Source of the DNA: Crithidia sp. LVH-60A
Taxonomy: Eukaryota; Euglenozoa; Kinetoplastea; Trypanosomatida; Trypanosomatidae
Reading direction: 5' to 3'
Length of the DNA stretch: 64,000 nt
Assembly: GCA_030078075.1 (NCBI GenBank)
Contig: CP119637.1
Location: forward strand, 1,364,501-1,428,500
Below the pieces are notes generated by a model, which had not been told where the DNA came from, did no database searches, and was given only the letters and a program-made list of their open reading frames with translations. The position numbers and the translations under genes were made by a program. This document shows positions 42,601 through 53,489 of this stretch, piece by piece (the stretch's first letter is position 1; every line of letters starts with the position of its first letter).

Positions 42601-45600
42601 GGCAGGCAGGCGAGGTGCACTCGCTGCTGCCTCTACAGCTGCCGATGATGTGGATAGAGTGCAAGGCGGCGCGGTCGTCTCCAACGCAGAAAGCAGCACG
42701 TCAAGCACCACCTCCGACGAGGGCACCAACTCGCGGTAAAGATAAGGCAGCACATCGCAATAGAAGCGCAGCCAGCGGACGAGCGTGTCGACCTCGTGAT
42801 CCCCAGTCACCGCCGCAGCCTCCTCGGTGCCGCATAACGCACCTAAAGCGTGCTCGACGGCCTCGCCGATCATCGCGTAGAGCAGCTTGTTCGACAGCAC
42901 CGCTGGAGGAGCGCGCTGGAGATCGTCCGTGACGAGGTGTGCCGCCGCAGCCGCAGCCAGGCCGCTCCGACTCTCCAACCCACGCCGCTGTGGTGGTGGT
43001 GGCGGTCGCTGCCGACCTATGTGCCTCGCTCGCCGGCGCACCGCTAAGAAGCAGCGCGTCATCCGGGTGCCCGGCTGCAGCGGCTCCGATGCGAAGAAGG
43101 GCGTGCGGGTGCCAGTGGCGCGACGTCACACCACTCTCCCCTCCCCCACCCGCCGTTAAGGTACGGCGCTCCAAACACAGTGGCCGTTGCGCCAGCACCG
43201 CTGCTGCTGCTGCTGCTGCTGGCTGTAACATCGTCGACGTACACCACAACGCCGGTGATGTGATCGAGCAGCATCGCCTGTGCGGTGTGCAGGTCGGCCT
43301 GGACAGCCAACCGCAGCAGCAGCAGCAACTGCATCGCCGTGAACTGCCAGGTGTGCTGCGCGGTGCGGCATGGCTGCGTGCGGGGGCCGGTCTGGCACCC
43401 TTCGAGCATCCGGTTCAAGCAGCCGAGCGCGTCCAGCAAAATGGAGTGGTGATGCGGCGGGGGGAACTCGGCGTGAGTCGGTGAGCCGAGGCCAGAGCTG
43501 GCGGACGCAAGACCACCTCGGACTCCCCCGCCTCCTGCCCCGCCTGCCTGATCACGCCGGTGCACCACCGACCAGTGCAGAGACAGGAGCGACTGGCGAG
43601 AGAGGTTCAGCAGCAGCAGCGCGGTGGCGGCGAGGAGAGAGTCGGAGGGGCCCTCCCGCGCTAACGCCGCCGCCGTGGCAGACGTCCGGCCGTCCGGTGC
43701 CATGAAAGATTGCGCCTCGAGGCCGCGCAGCAGGACACGTAGGGAGTTGGGCGTGGGGGTTCGCATCGCCTGCCGCAGCCACGCGAGCGCGGTGGGGAGC
43801 TGGAGGAGGGCGAAGATGTGGTGGACAAGCTCCGCCGCCTCGAGAGTGCGGTAGGTGCGGGCAGCCTCCTGGCCGCTGAGCTTCATCAGCGCAACGCACT
43901 TTCGTACCTGGATGCGTGGAGCTGGGCAGCAGCACGGTCAAGGTAAGGGCAGAGAATGCAGGGCCCGCAGAGGCGTAGTGCGGCGTGGCGCCACCCGCCC
44001 CAGTCTCCTTCGACGCGGCGACAGGCGGTATGGGCAGCACTAAAGGGCACAGGAAGGAGAAGAAGAGAGGCAGCAGCACACTCGACAGGTCCCGCACGGT
44101 GGCGTGAGAAAGGTACGCGCGGGCCAGCTGCCGCGTCGACTCCGCAGCGCCGTCGCGATCAATGCCGCCGCTGCCAACAGAGACACAACTCAGAATCGTC
44201 AGGAGGCCGAGGAAGAGCACGCCAGGGTCTTGCAGCTCCGCCACCACCGCAGACTCGGGCACGGCGGCGGACGAAACGTGGCCACGCCGCTGCTGTGCAC
44301 GCAGATCCACCAGCTGCCGGTGCAGCCCCACAAGCCGGAGGAACTGCCGCGTCGACGTTGGACTCGAGGATGCACACATCGAGACACCGCGCGCAGGCTG
44401 GCGAGACGGCGATGAGCACCAGCAGCGACGCACCACACACACCCGCCGTGTCCGCACAGCAATCTGCTGCTGACGCGAACGACGACAACGCAAGGAGAGG
44501 CCGTCGAGGCAGTGTCCCGCACACTCCGGCAGCCCTCCCACAAAGAGCGGACGACAGGGGCCAACACGAACTTCTCCGCAAAGGCCACCGTATCGCTCAG
44601 CCCGCCAGACGCAAGACAGTTGGGCTCCAGCATGTGATACGTCGCGGCGGGCAAGAGGCTGCCACGAGCCCTCAGGAGGACATCCAGCACCAACCGCACC
44701 GCACGGGTGAAGAAGAGGGGGGCGTTGCATGCCGCCGCTGCACAGGCGCGGCACAGACACCTTAACCACGATGCGGTCTCGCGTGCCAGCTCCCGCTCCC
44801 GCGAACCGGCGCCGTCCTCGGAGGCAGAGTCGAGCAGCATACCCGCAACGGCGTGCTGCTGACAGCGCAGGTGCAGCTGGGCGAGGAAGGCGGTGAAGCG
44901 AAGAGTGGTGTGGTGCATGCGGGAGAGCAGCTTCTGCACCTCTGCCCTCTGATCATCTGGCAAAGAGTACAGAGCCGTGCGAGAGGTGTTGTCAACAGGA
45001 GTACCCGAATCACTGTGGGGTGTAAAGAGGAGACCCTGCGTAGTGCGTACCGTCGCCTCACGTAGACGACGGAGCACGCCGCTGTCCACCGCACTCACAA
45101 AAGATGCGAAAAAGTCAGCGCCGACGACGGCGGTGCCCGTCGCGTTGGCGGTGGCGAGCACGGCGTCGAACATCGGCTCCATCAGCTGCTGCATGCGCTG
45201 CACCACGAGACGAAGCAGCCCATTCGCAGTCGACACGAAAGAGAGGAATATACAGCCCTGCCCCCACGCTGCTGCTGGTGACGGCGTGCGTGAGGGCGTC
45301 CAAAACGTCGCTGAGAAGACTCGCGACGGTGTCGGACCAGGCCAGCGAGGCACCCACGTACTCCTGCGCGGCCACCGGCTGCTCGGTTGTGGCATCCATC
45401 AGGGACGGCTCCAGCGCTCTTGCCAGGGTGAAGGCTTCGTGTAGGTACTGCTGGATTCTCCGCTGCAAAGGCTCCACACCACCGCCGTTTCCTCCGTCAC
45501 GGGACGTCTCCGCCAGAAGAGGCCGCACCAGCTTCTCCACCGCCTGTACACCGAGCACGTCGAGTTTCGCGAAGCCTGTCCACGGCAGGACGCGCAGCAG

Positions 45601-47951
45601 CGCTCGCACCTCCGCACTCCACGCTTCTTCCTCCGGAGAACCGTTGATCCCCTTCCCATTGCCTGGCACTCGTGCATCTTTCACACTGTCCAAGGAAGCG
45701 CGAGACAGCACAGAGGGCACATCCTCCAGCAGGCAGCTCAGCGATGGGAGAACGAGGGGCACTAGGTAGAGCGCAAAAGGAGAGGACGTATCGGGCTCAC
45801 TGGCGCCATCGGACACCGTGTGGCGAGGGGAGTCGAGGGTGTTCGGACTGGCACCGGCTCCTGCGTCACCGGCCTGAGCAGCTGCGCCACCAGGGGAAGG
45901 GCTGCGATACCGAAAGAGAAGCAGCAAGGCGCGTAGCCACACGAGGGGAGTCGCCACGGCACCCACCGCTGTCGATGTTGCAGAGGAGCTAACGGTGGTG
46001 GCCTCTCCACCAGCAGCAGCAGCGGTGGTCACACCACCACCAACACCACCACTCAAAGCGGCCGCGATCGACGTCGCGCTTTGACAGCCGCGGCGCTGCT
46101 GCGCCTACGAGAGAACGCGCCGTGCGCTGCAGCGCGCTCAGCTCCGACGAGAGGTGCCGCTGTGCAAGCGGCGTCCTGCTGCCCGCGGCGCCGCCCTCCT
46201 CAACCCGGTTCGTCCACGAGGCCTGCCAGTGCCGCACCACCATGTGGAAGCCCTGAGCGAGGAGGAAGGAGGTGACATCGCGCACGTAGGCGTGAGAGGA
46301 GGAGGAGTAGGGAGATGCGTCGTCACCTGCCGTCGCCGCATCTTCCGCAGCACCGCCCCACTGCCCGCTTTGCTCTCCGGCCTCGCAGCCGGGGTCCACC
46401 GTCAGCCATTGAAGAATACGGCGGGTCACGCTTGGGGTGCTGTGCCGCGTGCCGAGCAGCTGCACCGCTGCCGCCGCCAGCAGCGCCTTCATCTCAAAGG
46501 AGAAGAGCTCCGCCTGAGCTGCGGCAGCGGGAAAATCAGCACCGCCGGCAGCACCACCGCTGCTCGTCGCCCAGCTGTCAGGAGGCGGCAGCGTTAGTGG
46601 GCCACTTGAAGTCGGCGAGGGTGCTGGCGAGATGCCTACAGAGCTTTCATAGAGGCAGGCCGCTGCCACCGCCGTCTGTGCCGCAGCACCGCCCCCTCCA
46701 CCGGCGTCGGCAACGCCTCGTCCACCGAGGGGACAAACAAGCGCTAACACATCCAGCGCGAGGCGGTGCACCTTCTCCTGCGTGTCTTGCAAACTGTTGA
46801 AAAGGCCGGATACGACGACTTGCACATCACCGCCGACCCAGTCGGGGAGTGTTGTTGAAACGGGCACAGAGTTCTGCTCCGGCGAGGACAGCAGCGCGTC
46901 CTCCTTTCTCTCCTCCTCTTCGCCTGCTGTCTCATCACTGTGACGCGTGACTGCCGCCTTCCCACCTACTGGCAGACTCGCCTGTGCGATGAGGCGCTTC
47001 ATCACCAGCAACGCCGGACACCGCACACTGGCGGCGTCCCGAACGAGCAGCCAGGTGTAGGCCGGCAGCACCTGACCGCCACGCAGCACACCTGCGCGCT
47101 GATCGAGCGACGTGTCGCACTGCAGTGTACTATGCACGTACTCGAGCAGCGCCATCGCGCGTCGATACATCGCACTCGTCTCCGACTCCTCTAGGCAGCT
47201 GAGGAGGGCAGCAAGGAGGCCTTCCGCGCAACTCCGCAGCGCGATGGGCGGCATCCGGCGCACCACGGCACAGTCCAGCAGCTCGAGAACGTCGCTCTTT
47301 ACCTGCATGGTGGCCTGCGGCAGCAGCTCCAGCAAGGCAGGCAGAAAGTGCGGAAGATCCTTCGTCATTGGGTAGGCTGGGTTCACGTACTCCAGGTAGC
47401 TCTGCAGCACCTCGAGCGCCTTCCGCTGCACCCCCACCACCGTCTGCGGACTCATCGCCCGCCACAGACTCCGAGCAAAGCGGTCGCCATCGGGCAGCTC
47501 CACGGCGCCAACGATGTCCTTCGCACCTTGCACGATGCGCTGCAGCTGCGCGAGCAACGAGGCCTGTGTGGCCCAGTCCGCAACGGGGGTGCGATCCATC
47601 GAGGCAAGCACGCGGCCCATGTCGCGCTGCAGCTTGAGGTACTCCTTGTTCTCCTTCCACCGCTTGACGGCAGCTTCTGCGGTGGTGGTGTTGGTCTGTG
47701 AGGCCGGTGCTGGCGACGCCGAAGCTGACGAACTCTCATCGAGCTGGGAGGCAGCCGATGGGAGGCGATCGCGGCGGCGCTGGTGCGGAAGGCGAGGAAG
47801 CCTTGACTGGCTGCGGGGCAGCAGAAGCTGCAGCGATCCCCGTCGCGAAGGCTGCTGCGTCTGCCGCTTCGTCCATTTGTGTTGCGGTAGTTGTCTTCGA
47901 TGTGGGTGATGAGCTGGCGCATGGTGCAGCAGCCTTCGCGGCTGCACTCAT
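39607..47951 (-). CDS. Dopey/DOP1-family protein, very large, about eight frame breaks
   Basis: One gene of roughly 2780 codons. The best start is the ATG at 47949-47951 (MSAAAKAAAPCASSSP). The N-terminal domain (about 47640-46990) has the DOP1 pattern: DWATQASLLAQLQRIV, VGVQRKALEVLQSYLEYV, LPHFLPALLELLPQATMQVK, then CAEGLLAALLSCLEESE. The C-terminal part has the matching DOP1 end: LWPLVWPELLRAL (near 40435-40395) and VEALKVLDADYTLYP with FSFRWLFTDD (near 40310-40222). Between these lie helical, HEAT-like sequences with Ala/Ser/Gly-rich insertions. Dopey proteins act with Mon2 in endosome-to-Golgi traffic. The protein shifts frame near 47755, 46080, 45240, 44500, 44360, 43915, 43150 and 42985. 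The last 3.4 kb is uninterrupted. Known DOP1 proteins are about 1700-2500 residues, so this one is long. Confidence 0.8.
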
Positions 47952-48270
47952 GACCTCCTTTCCCTTTTTTTTCGCCCCCGGGGGACCCGGGTTCCCGGGG
48001 GCCCCCGTCCCCTCCTTTCTTTTAAAAACTCCTGTGAGAGGGGGGGAGGAAAAAAGGGCCCCTAAAAAAAAAGGGGAGGAGGGGTTTGGGGGGGGGGGGG
48101 GGGGGGGAAAAGGGGGGGGGGGCCCCCCCCCCCCCCCACCCCCGGGGGGGGGGAAGAAAAATTGTTGTTTTTTTAACAAACAACCCCCTTCCTTTGTTCC
48201 TGCCTTGGGGGGCGGCCCGGCCCGCCCCCCCCCCCCCCCCCCCAGAAAAAAAGAACAATTAGGTTTTTTT

Positions 48271-48318
<48 letters not shown>

Positions 48319-48369
48319 GAAAAAGGAGGGAAGAAAAAAAAACAAAAAAAAAAAAAGGAAAGGAAAGAG

Positions 48370-48439
<70 letters not shown>

Positions 48440-49588
48440 AATTTTTTTATGTGAAGAGTGATGGACGCAAAAATGAAAAGAGGAAGAGCAAAATTGGCAC
48501 GTGCAGTCGGTAGACCACAGAAGTGAAGGAAGGAGAAAACAAGAGCAAGATGAAAGCAGAGTGTATGACTGGGCGAAACTAGATATATAGGAAAAGCGAA
48601 TGTACGCTGCAAAGGAGAGAGAAAAAGAGAGATGGAAAAGAGGGCGGAGAAGGAGTCGAGCAGAGAAGGACTTTGAGCACTCCAATCAGCTCTTGCAATG
48701 GCCACCAAAAACCCACAGACCACGACGCTGACCTCGCGAAGGGCAGGACCAGCACTGAATAGAATGGCTGGTTTTTTTTTTTATTTTGTGTTCCGAAATG
48801 CAGAGAGCACTAAGGCAGATGCGCGTGATCGTCAAGTTGGACGCGCCGTGTCGCGGCACAGAGCATCGCCGTAAGGCGTGTCAATCAACCAATCGTATCT
48901 TCCCTCTTTGCACGAAGAAGCAGCGGTGAGACATCGCTCACGTGCGCCGTCTTGATATCTTACTTGGTTAATGCCAGCACGCAACGGATCAGCTGTCTTC
49001 TTCACACACCCCTTTTACCTCTCGATAGTGACGACATAAAATTCTCCATTTTTTTTGTTCACTCAAGCACAAGCTGACGATAAAAGCATAGTTACAGGAA
49101 AAAAAAAGCAAAAAAAAGTTGTTAAAGCATTTGGGAAGCAAAACACGCGCACGCCTTCGAAGGCGACTGAATAAAACGAGTCTCAAATTCAGAAAATGGG
49201 AAAAAATTCTTGCATATACAGAAAGATGAAATTGCATCTTTTTTAATGTGCTGAAAAAAGAGGAAAGATGGGACACAGTCCATCCAACGAACTGTGATTT
49301 GCCAATAGAGCACTGGAGCACTTGTCAACTCGTTCTGAAACTCCACTTCTGTACTCGCATCGTTGTTGTTTTTTTTTTTGTCAAACGCGTTTCATTTCTT
49401 TAGTTCTGAATGTTTGTGTTTGTTTCTTTGGTCAGAGAGAGGAGATGGGAAAACGCGTTGAAAGCCCTGAATTGATCTGCGTCTTCATCCTTGTTACGTA
49501 ACTTTCGCTGCAGTTGTTGTCGGTTACCCTTTCTTCTTCTTTCCTCGAGGTGATGCGCCTCGAGGGTCCACTGCCAGGTCGCAGGCCT
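47952..49588. other. Spacer upstream of DOP1, half of it of doubtful quality
   Basis: About 1.6 kb without a gene. The part next to DOP1 (47957-48440) is stretched homopolymer sequence, listed separately. The rest (48441-49588) looks like normal spacer for this window, with the 3' flank of the hydrolase-like gene at the right end. Confidence 0.55.
47957..48440. other. Stretched-homopolymer block, probable assembly artefact
   Basis: The sequence is built of long single-base runs: G and C runs of 10 or more at 48090-48150, a C run at 48225-48243, a T run of about 32 at 48270-48301 directly followed by A runs, and about 67 A at 48371-48437. Neighbouring spacers show purine bias but never such alternating G/C/T/A runs. 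It begins 5 bases before the DOP1 start codon. Confidence 0.7.
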
Positions 49589-51403
49589 CTACGTCTGCAG
49601 GTTGTCATAGAAATTGTCACTCACCCGATTGTAGCGGAACCCGCGAGCTTTAAAGTAAAAGTAGCCGTAGTAGCCCCCTGCTCCCACCGCAGCGATCACG
49701 ATGAGGATCAGCAGCACACGGAAGATCTTCTTCAGCACGCTGCCGCCGCCGCCGCCGCCACCGTTATCACTGCTCCTGCTGGAGCCGTCATCGTTGTTGG
49801 GCAGGTCAAAGTCCCACCCATCCCCGACGCCGTAGTAGTCCTTCGTGGGACCGTTCAAAAAATCGAGCTGCTTCGCCGAGTCCATCGTGCACGTGTCGGC
49901 GTCCGCCCACTCCCGGTGCTCCTTGTAAAAGCGGAGATTGCTGAGGAGACACGGCGTCAGCGCCTCGGCCGGTGCGTTGGTGATGCCGCGCAGCTGTACC
50001 GCCCGCACCGACGAGCTGAATCTGCGGAAGGCAACGGCGGCGACGCTAGCGGTGCCGCGTGGCGCCATTGGGTCCAGGTCGGCGCTGAGAAAGAGAATCT
50101 TCTGCGTTGCGTTCACCGGCAGCAAGCGGGAGAGGTTGGTGCGGGCCACTGACGGCATCTTGGACACCACAGTGTTGAATTCCTTGCTGCTCATCAGCGC
50201 CGGCTGCACCGTGCGCCGGTTCGCCTCTCCTGCCCAGTACTTGTCCACACTCTTCGGCGGCGAGGACTGGAGAAAGTCATTCACTAGCCAGTTCGTCTGC
50301 ACCGGCACATCCACAGGGCAGGTGAAGGACTTGGCCGACGTCACGTAGCTGTAGAGGGTGTTGAGGGGCTTAATGTCTTTTTCAGCGCACCGCTGCAGGC
50401 GGTAGAGCATGGAGGGGATGAGGCTCATGAGGTCGACCTTGCTGGCCACGAAGGGGTAGGTGGGGAAGCGCATCATCAGCGCCAGAACAGAGCGCAGCTG
50501 GTCCGCAAAGGAGGACCCGAGCTGCTTGCTGCCACCCCAGCTGAGTTTCTTGGCGCAGGTGAGCTTGTTGCCCTTCGCCAAGGACACCAGCGTCTGCAGT
50601 CTCGCCCACGTCCCCTCCATCGCGCCGAGGCGACCGACGCAGAGGGCATCGTCGTCGCACTGGGCCAGCAGGTGCTGGAGCGCGACGTCGAAGCCGGCCC
50701 CGCCTAGGTAGCCGTAGGTGTCAAAATAGACGGGGTTTACCTGGTCCATCATGATCACGCCGACAGGGACTTGAGGGTGCAGCTGCAGCATGCGCATGGC
50801 AAAGACGCTGCTCAGCCCCTGCGTCACTAGCACGTTCGGCCGGCCATCGCCCAGCGTGCGCATCAACCACTCCACGTCGTGCGCCACCTGGTCGGCGGTG
50901 AAGTGAGAGGCGTTGAAGAGGTCATCCTTCTTCGCCGACCGCGCCGCCAGCTCAGCCGCGCACTTCTCCGTTAGCCAGCACTGGTCTGTGTAGGCAGGTT
51001 TCGCCTCGGTGCAGGTGTAGTGCGTCGTGGAGAGCTGCGTGCCGCGGGGGTAGACCATCATAACGTAGAAGTCGGCACGCGCCAGCTCCTTCGCGAACTC
51101 CACGTTTGGTTCATCCATCAGCAGCCACACCGTCACGTACTTTTTGTTGTTGACGTCCTTCACAAGGCCGTTGACGGCGAAGTGCAGACGCTCCTTGGGA
51201 TTCTCGTTCCAGTAGCGGTATGTCTCGACGGTAGAACACACTTGGAAGGGTGACTTGCACGAGAAGGACCACTCCGGTGTGGGGAGGTCATCGCTGCCGG
51301 CGTGGACGGCGACACTGCCGCAGAGGAAAACGCACACAAGCAAGACGGTTGCGAGCAACGACGCTGCACGGGCCGGGCGGAGAGGGCGTGATAACACCTT
51401 CAT
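49589..51403 (-). CDS. Type I membrane protein with alpha/beta-hydrolase (serine-peptidase-like) fold, catalytic residues altered
   Basis: A 604-residue intact protein from the ATG at 51401-51403. Residues 1-35 are a signal peptide. The lumenal part follows the S33/TAP-like hydrolase layout: the nucleophile-elbow region at 192-201 reads LVTQGLSSVF (GxSxV, not GxSxG), the acid loop at 437-446 reads ILFLSADLDP, and the place where GHG is expected (472-478) reads RGITNAP, without His. About twelve Cys suggest disulfides. A Gly/Ser/Asn linker (538-555) leads to a transmembrane helix (about 561-584) and a 20-residue cytosolic tail holding YNRV (591-594) and YDNL (599-602), both YxxPhi sorting signals. 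It is probably an endosomal, lysosomal or flagellar-pocket membrane protein with a non-catalytic or atypical hydrolase domain. Confidence 0.8.
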   Translation of the reverse strand: MKVLSRPLRPARAASLLATVLLVCVFLCGSVAVHAGSDDLPTPEWSFSCKSPFQVCSTVETYRYWNENPKERLHFAVNGLVKDVNNKKYVTVWLLMDEPNVEFAKELARADFYVMMVYPRGTQLSTTHYTCTEAKPAYTDQCWLTEKCAAELAARSAKKDDLFNASHFTADQVAHDVEWLMRTLGDGRPNVLVTQGLSSVFAMRMLQLHPQVPVGVIMMDQVNPVYFDTYGYLGGAGFDVALQHLLAQCDDDALCVGRLGAMEGTWARLQTLVSLAKGNKLTCAKKLSWGGSKQLGSSFADQLRSVLALMMRFPTYPFVASKVDLMSLIPSMLYRLQRCAEKDIKPLNTLYSYVTSAKSFTCPVDVPVQTNWLVNDFLQSSPPKSVDKYWAGEANRRTVQPALMSSKEFNTVVSKMPSVARTNLSRLLPVNATQKILFLSADLDPMAPRGTASVAAVAFRRFSSSVRAVQLRGITNAPAEALTPCLLSNLRFYKEHREWADADTCTMDSAKQLDFLNGPTKDYYGVGDGWDFDLPNNDDGSSRSSDNGGGGGGGSVLKKIFRVLLILIVIAAVGAGGYYGYFYFKARGFRYNRVSDNFYDNLQT

Positions 51404-53489
51404 CTTCTTTTTTTTCAGTATCCCTCAGCGTTTGCGCTTCGACGTTTTCTTCTTTTTTTGTCTTTTTTAGCGGTCAGAGCGATGCGCTGTATGCTGCAAC
51501 TGTTCACAGAGAGAGAGAGAGAGGGAGAGAGAGAGAGAGAGAGAGAGGCACACTTGTGGCACGCGTAAGCGCGGTGAACGCGTGTAGAGTAAAAGCTAAA
51601 AAAAGAGAGAAAAATGGGGCAGCAAAAAAGAAAAATTTGGGCACAGTCTCTCTAAAAAAAAAATTGTGGACGTGTTTGTGTCAGTAAGTTTTTTGTTTTG
51701 TTTTGCAGCACAAATATTTGGCTGAACGACGATGCCAACCGTATAGTTATGCAAGAGAGAGAGGGAGGAAGAGGCACAGAACGAAGACGTCGGTGTTGTC
51801 AGCTTGGGGCGCCACTGAAGGAGTTGAACAAACGATAAGTTAAAGAGGGAAAAGAGAAGAAGAGTATAGTTTCTTAACATGCAAAGTGAAAAGTAATGAA
51901 AGTAGCGCAGTAAAGTCCGGGGTGTTCCTTTCTGCTTGAGCGCGCGTGCATCGCCTTCTCACGCTTGAGGCAACTTCACGTGGTGGGTGTTGCCACCCGC
52001 CCCAGAGCAGAGTAGAGCGCCGAAAGCCGAGATGTGAACTCCTCTGTCACAATCCACTGAGAGGGCTGACTGGCAGAAGTAGAGCGATCTGCGGCTTCGC
52101 CGATGAGTGTGAGCACAGCTCGATTGTTTTTCTTTCCTTTTCCTCCTCTTGCCAGTATCCACAGAAAGAGACTTTGAAAGAGACGAAGGTGGGTGGCAGA
52201 AGCGCCTGGCAAGCACACCACATGCACACTACAGCTGGGGAGAGGAGTCTACGACAAGGGAAGCCGTTCACCGCCCTCGCACGTTCTCTTCACCGCCACA
52301 TTCGCTCTTCTCTTCTCCGTCGAGCACAGCAACTATTCCTCACCTACCTCAGGCAATTGCAAAAAAGGTAGTACTCTCAGTTCTGCCTCTTTTCTATTCT
52401 TCCCCTTTTTTGTCGAGCTCTCAATGCGCTTTGTTGAGAGTTGTTTTTGTTTTTTCCTTCAGCTTACAGCTTATGCTCTTAAGAGAGTAGTTCCGAAGAA
52501 AAACAAAAGAGAAAGTGGGAAACAGTAAAACACAATAAAAAAGAAAGACAAGTCACCGCGTAGTCAGCGCACAACAGCCATGCACCGTACAATTACAACC
52601 AGAAAAAAAGAAAAACACGGAGGGAGAGAGTGTGTAAGTGAGCATGCACTCTAAGTCACCAACTCTCTCGACCTACTTCCTTTACCACCCATGTTCCGAC
52701 CAGCACACGGTGCCGCTACCAGATTAAAACACCGCAAAAGGAAAGAAAAGAAAAAACCCAACACACCCACCACAACAAACCAAAGAAAAAAGCTGGTCGA
52801 TGGAGGCTCAGTAAACAACAAAAAAAAAAACACATTTTCCCGCATACAGACGTGCAAGACAGCCACACATCCATACCATGGAGCGCACAGGCACAAAAAA
52901 GACATTTGCTTTCATGTAGGCGTACACCACATTAAACAGAACTGTCAACGCATCGACAACGGCAGCACCAGAAAATGAAAAAGGGGGACTTCCTGAAAAA
53001 AAAAGAGAACACACGAAAAAAGCTTTCGCTACGCAAGAAAAAAGGGAAACAGGCACGGCGGATACGAGAATGCACTTCGCGGCTTTCTCTGTGGTGCGCC
53101 TCTATTGATCGTCTTCGCGAGTGTTCTTTTTTCTATAGCTTGAAAGGGCTAATGATACTTTGCTTTCTGTTAAGTCACCATCGCCTTTTTTTTTTTTCGC
53201 CTGCCGCCATGTCGAGCAGCAATGCAGCTCTGGTGCGGTCCCTACCCTTGGCCAACAATTGAAAACCTCCCAACGACTCACGTGTTTATGTGCCTCTTTC
53301 ACTCTGTGCATGCTGGTGCGGCGTGTGTTTAAAACGGTGGCAATGAGGAAGGAACAGAAATAGACACAGGGTCGCCGCCAAGCCGACGCACCCGCCCCAC
53401 AACAGTTGAGCCACATCATTGAAAAAAAAAAAACTTGCAAAAAAAAAAAGCATGTCCACCACCACTAGAAAAAAAAACACCACCTTCAA
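51404..53489. other. Spacer between MYND and hydrolase-like genes
   Basis: About 2.1 kb with no supported gene. It contains the GA repeat at 51508-51547 and many purine runs (52730-52830, 52975-53050). The 3' flank of the MYND gene is at the right end. Confidence 0.55.
51500..51547 (-). promoter_or_regulatory. (CT)n polypyrimidine tract and predicted trans-splice acceptor of the hydrolase-like gene
   Basis: A 40-base GA repeat on the plus strand (51508-51547, with one GGG interruption) reads as a CT repeat in the transcript. The first AG after it is at 51500-51501, giving a 5' UTR of about 96 bases. A microsatellite thus seems to serve as the splicing signal. Confidence 0.5.

Noticed and set aside
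48371-48437. Long A run as the tail of a retroposed copy
   Set aside because: No coding or SINE-like sequence precedes it on either strand, no flanking duplications were seen, and it lies in the doubtful homopolymer block.
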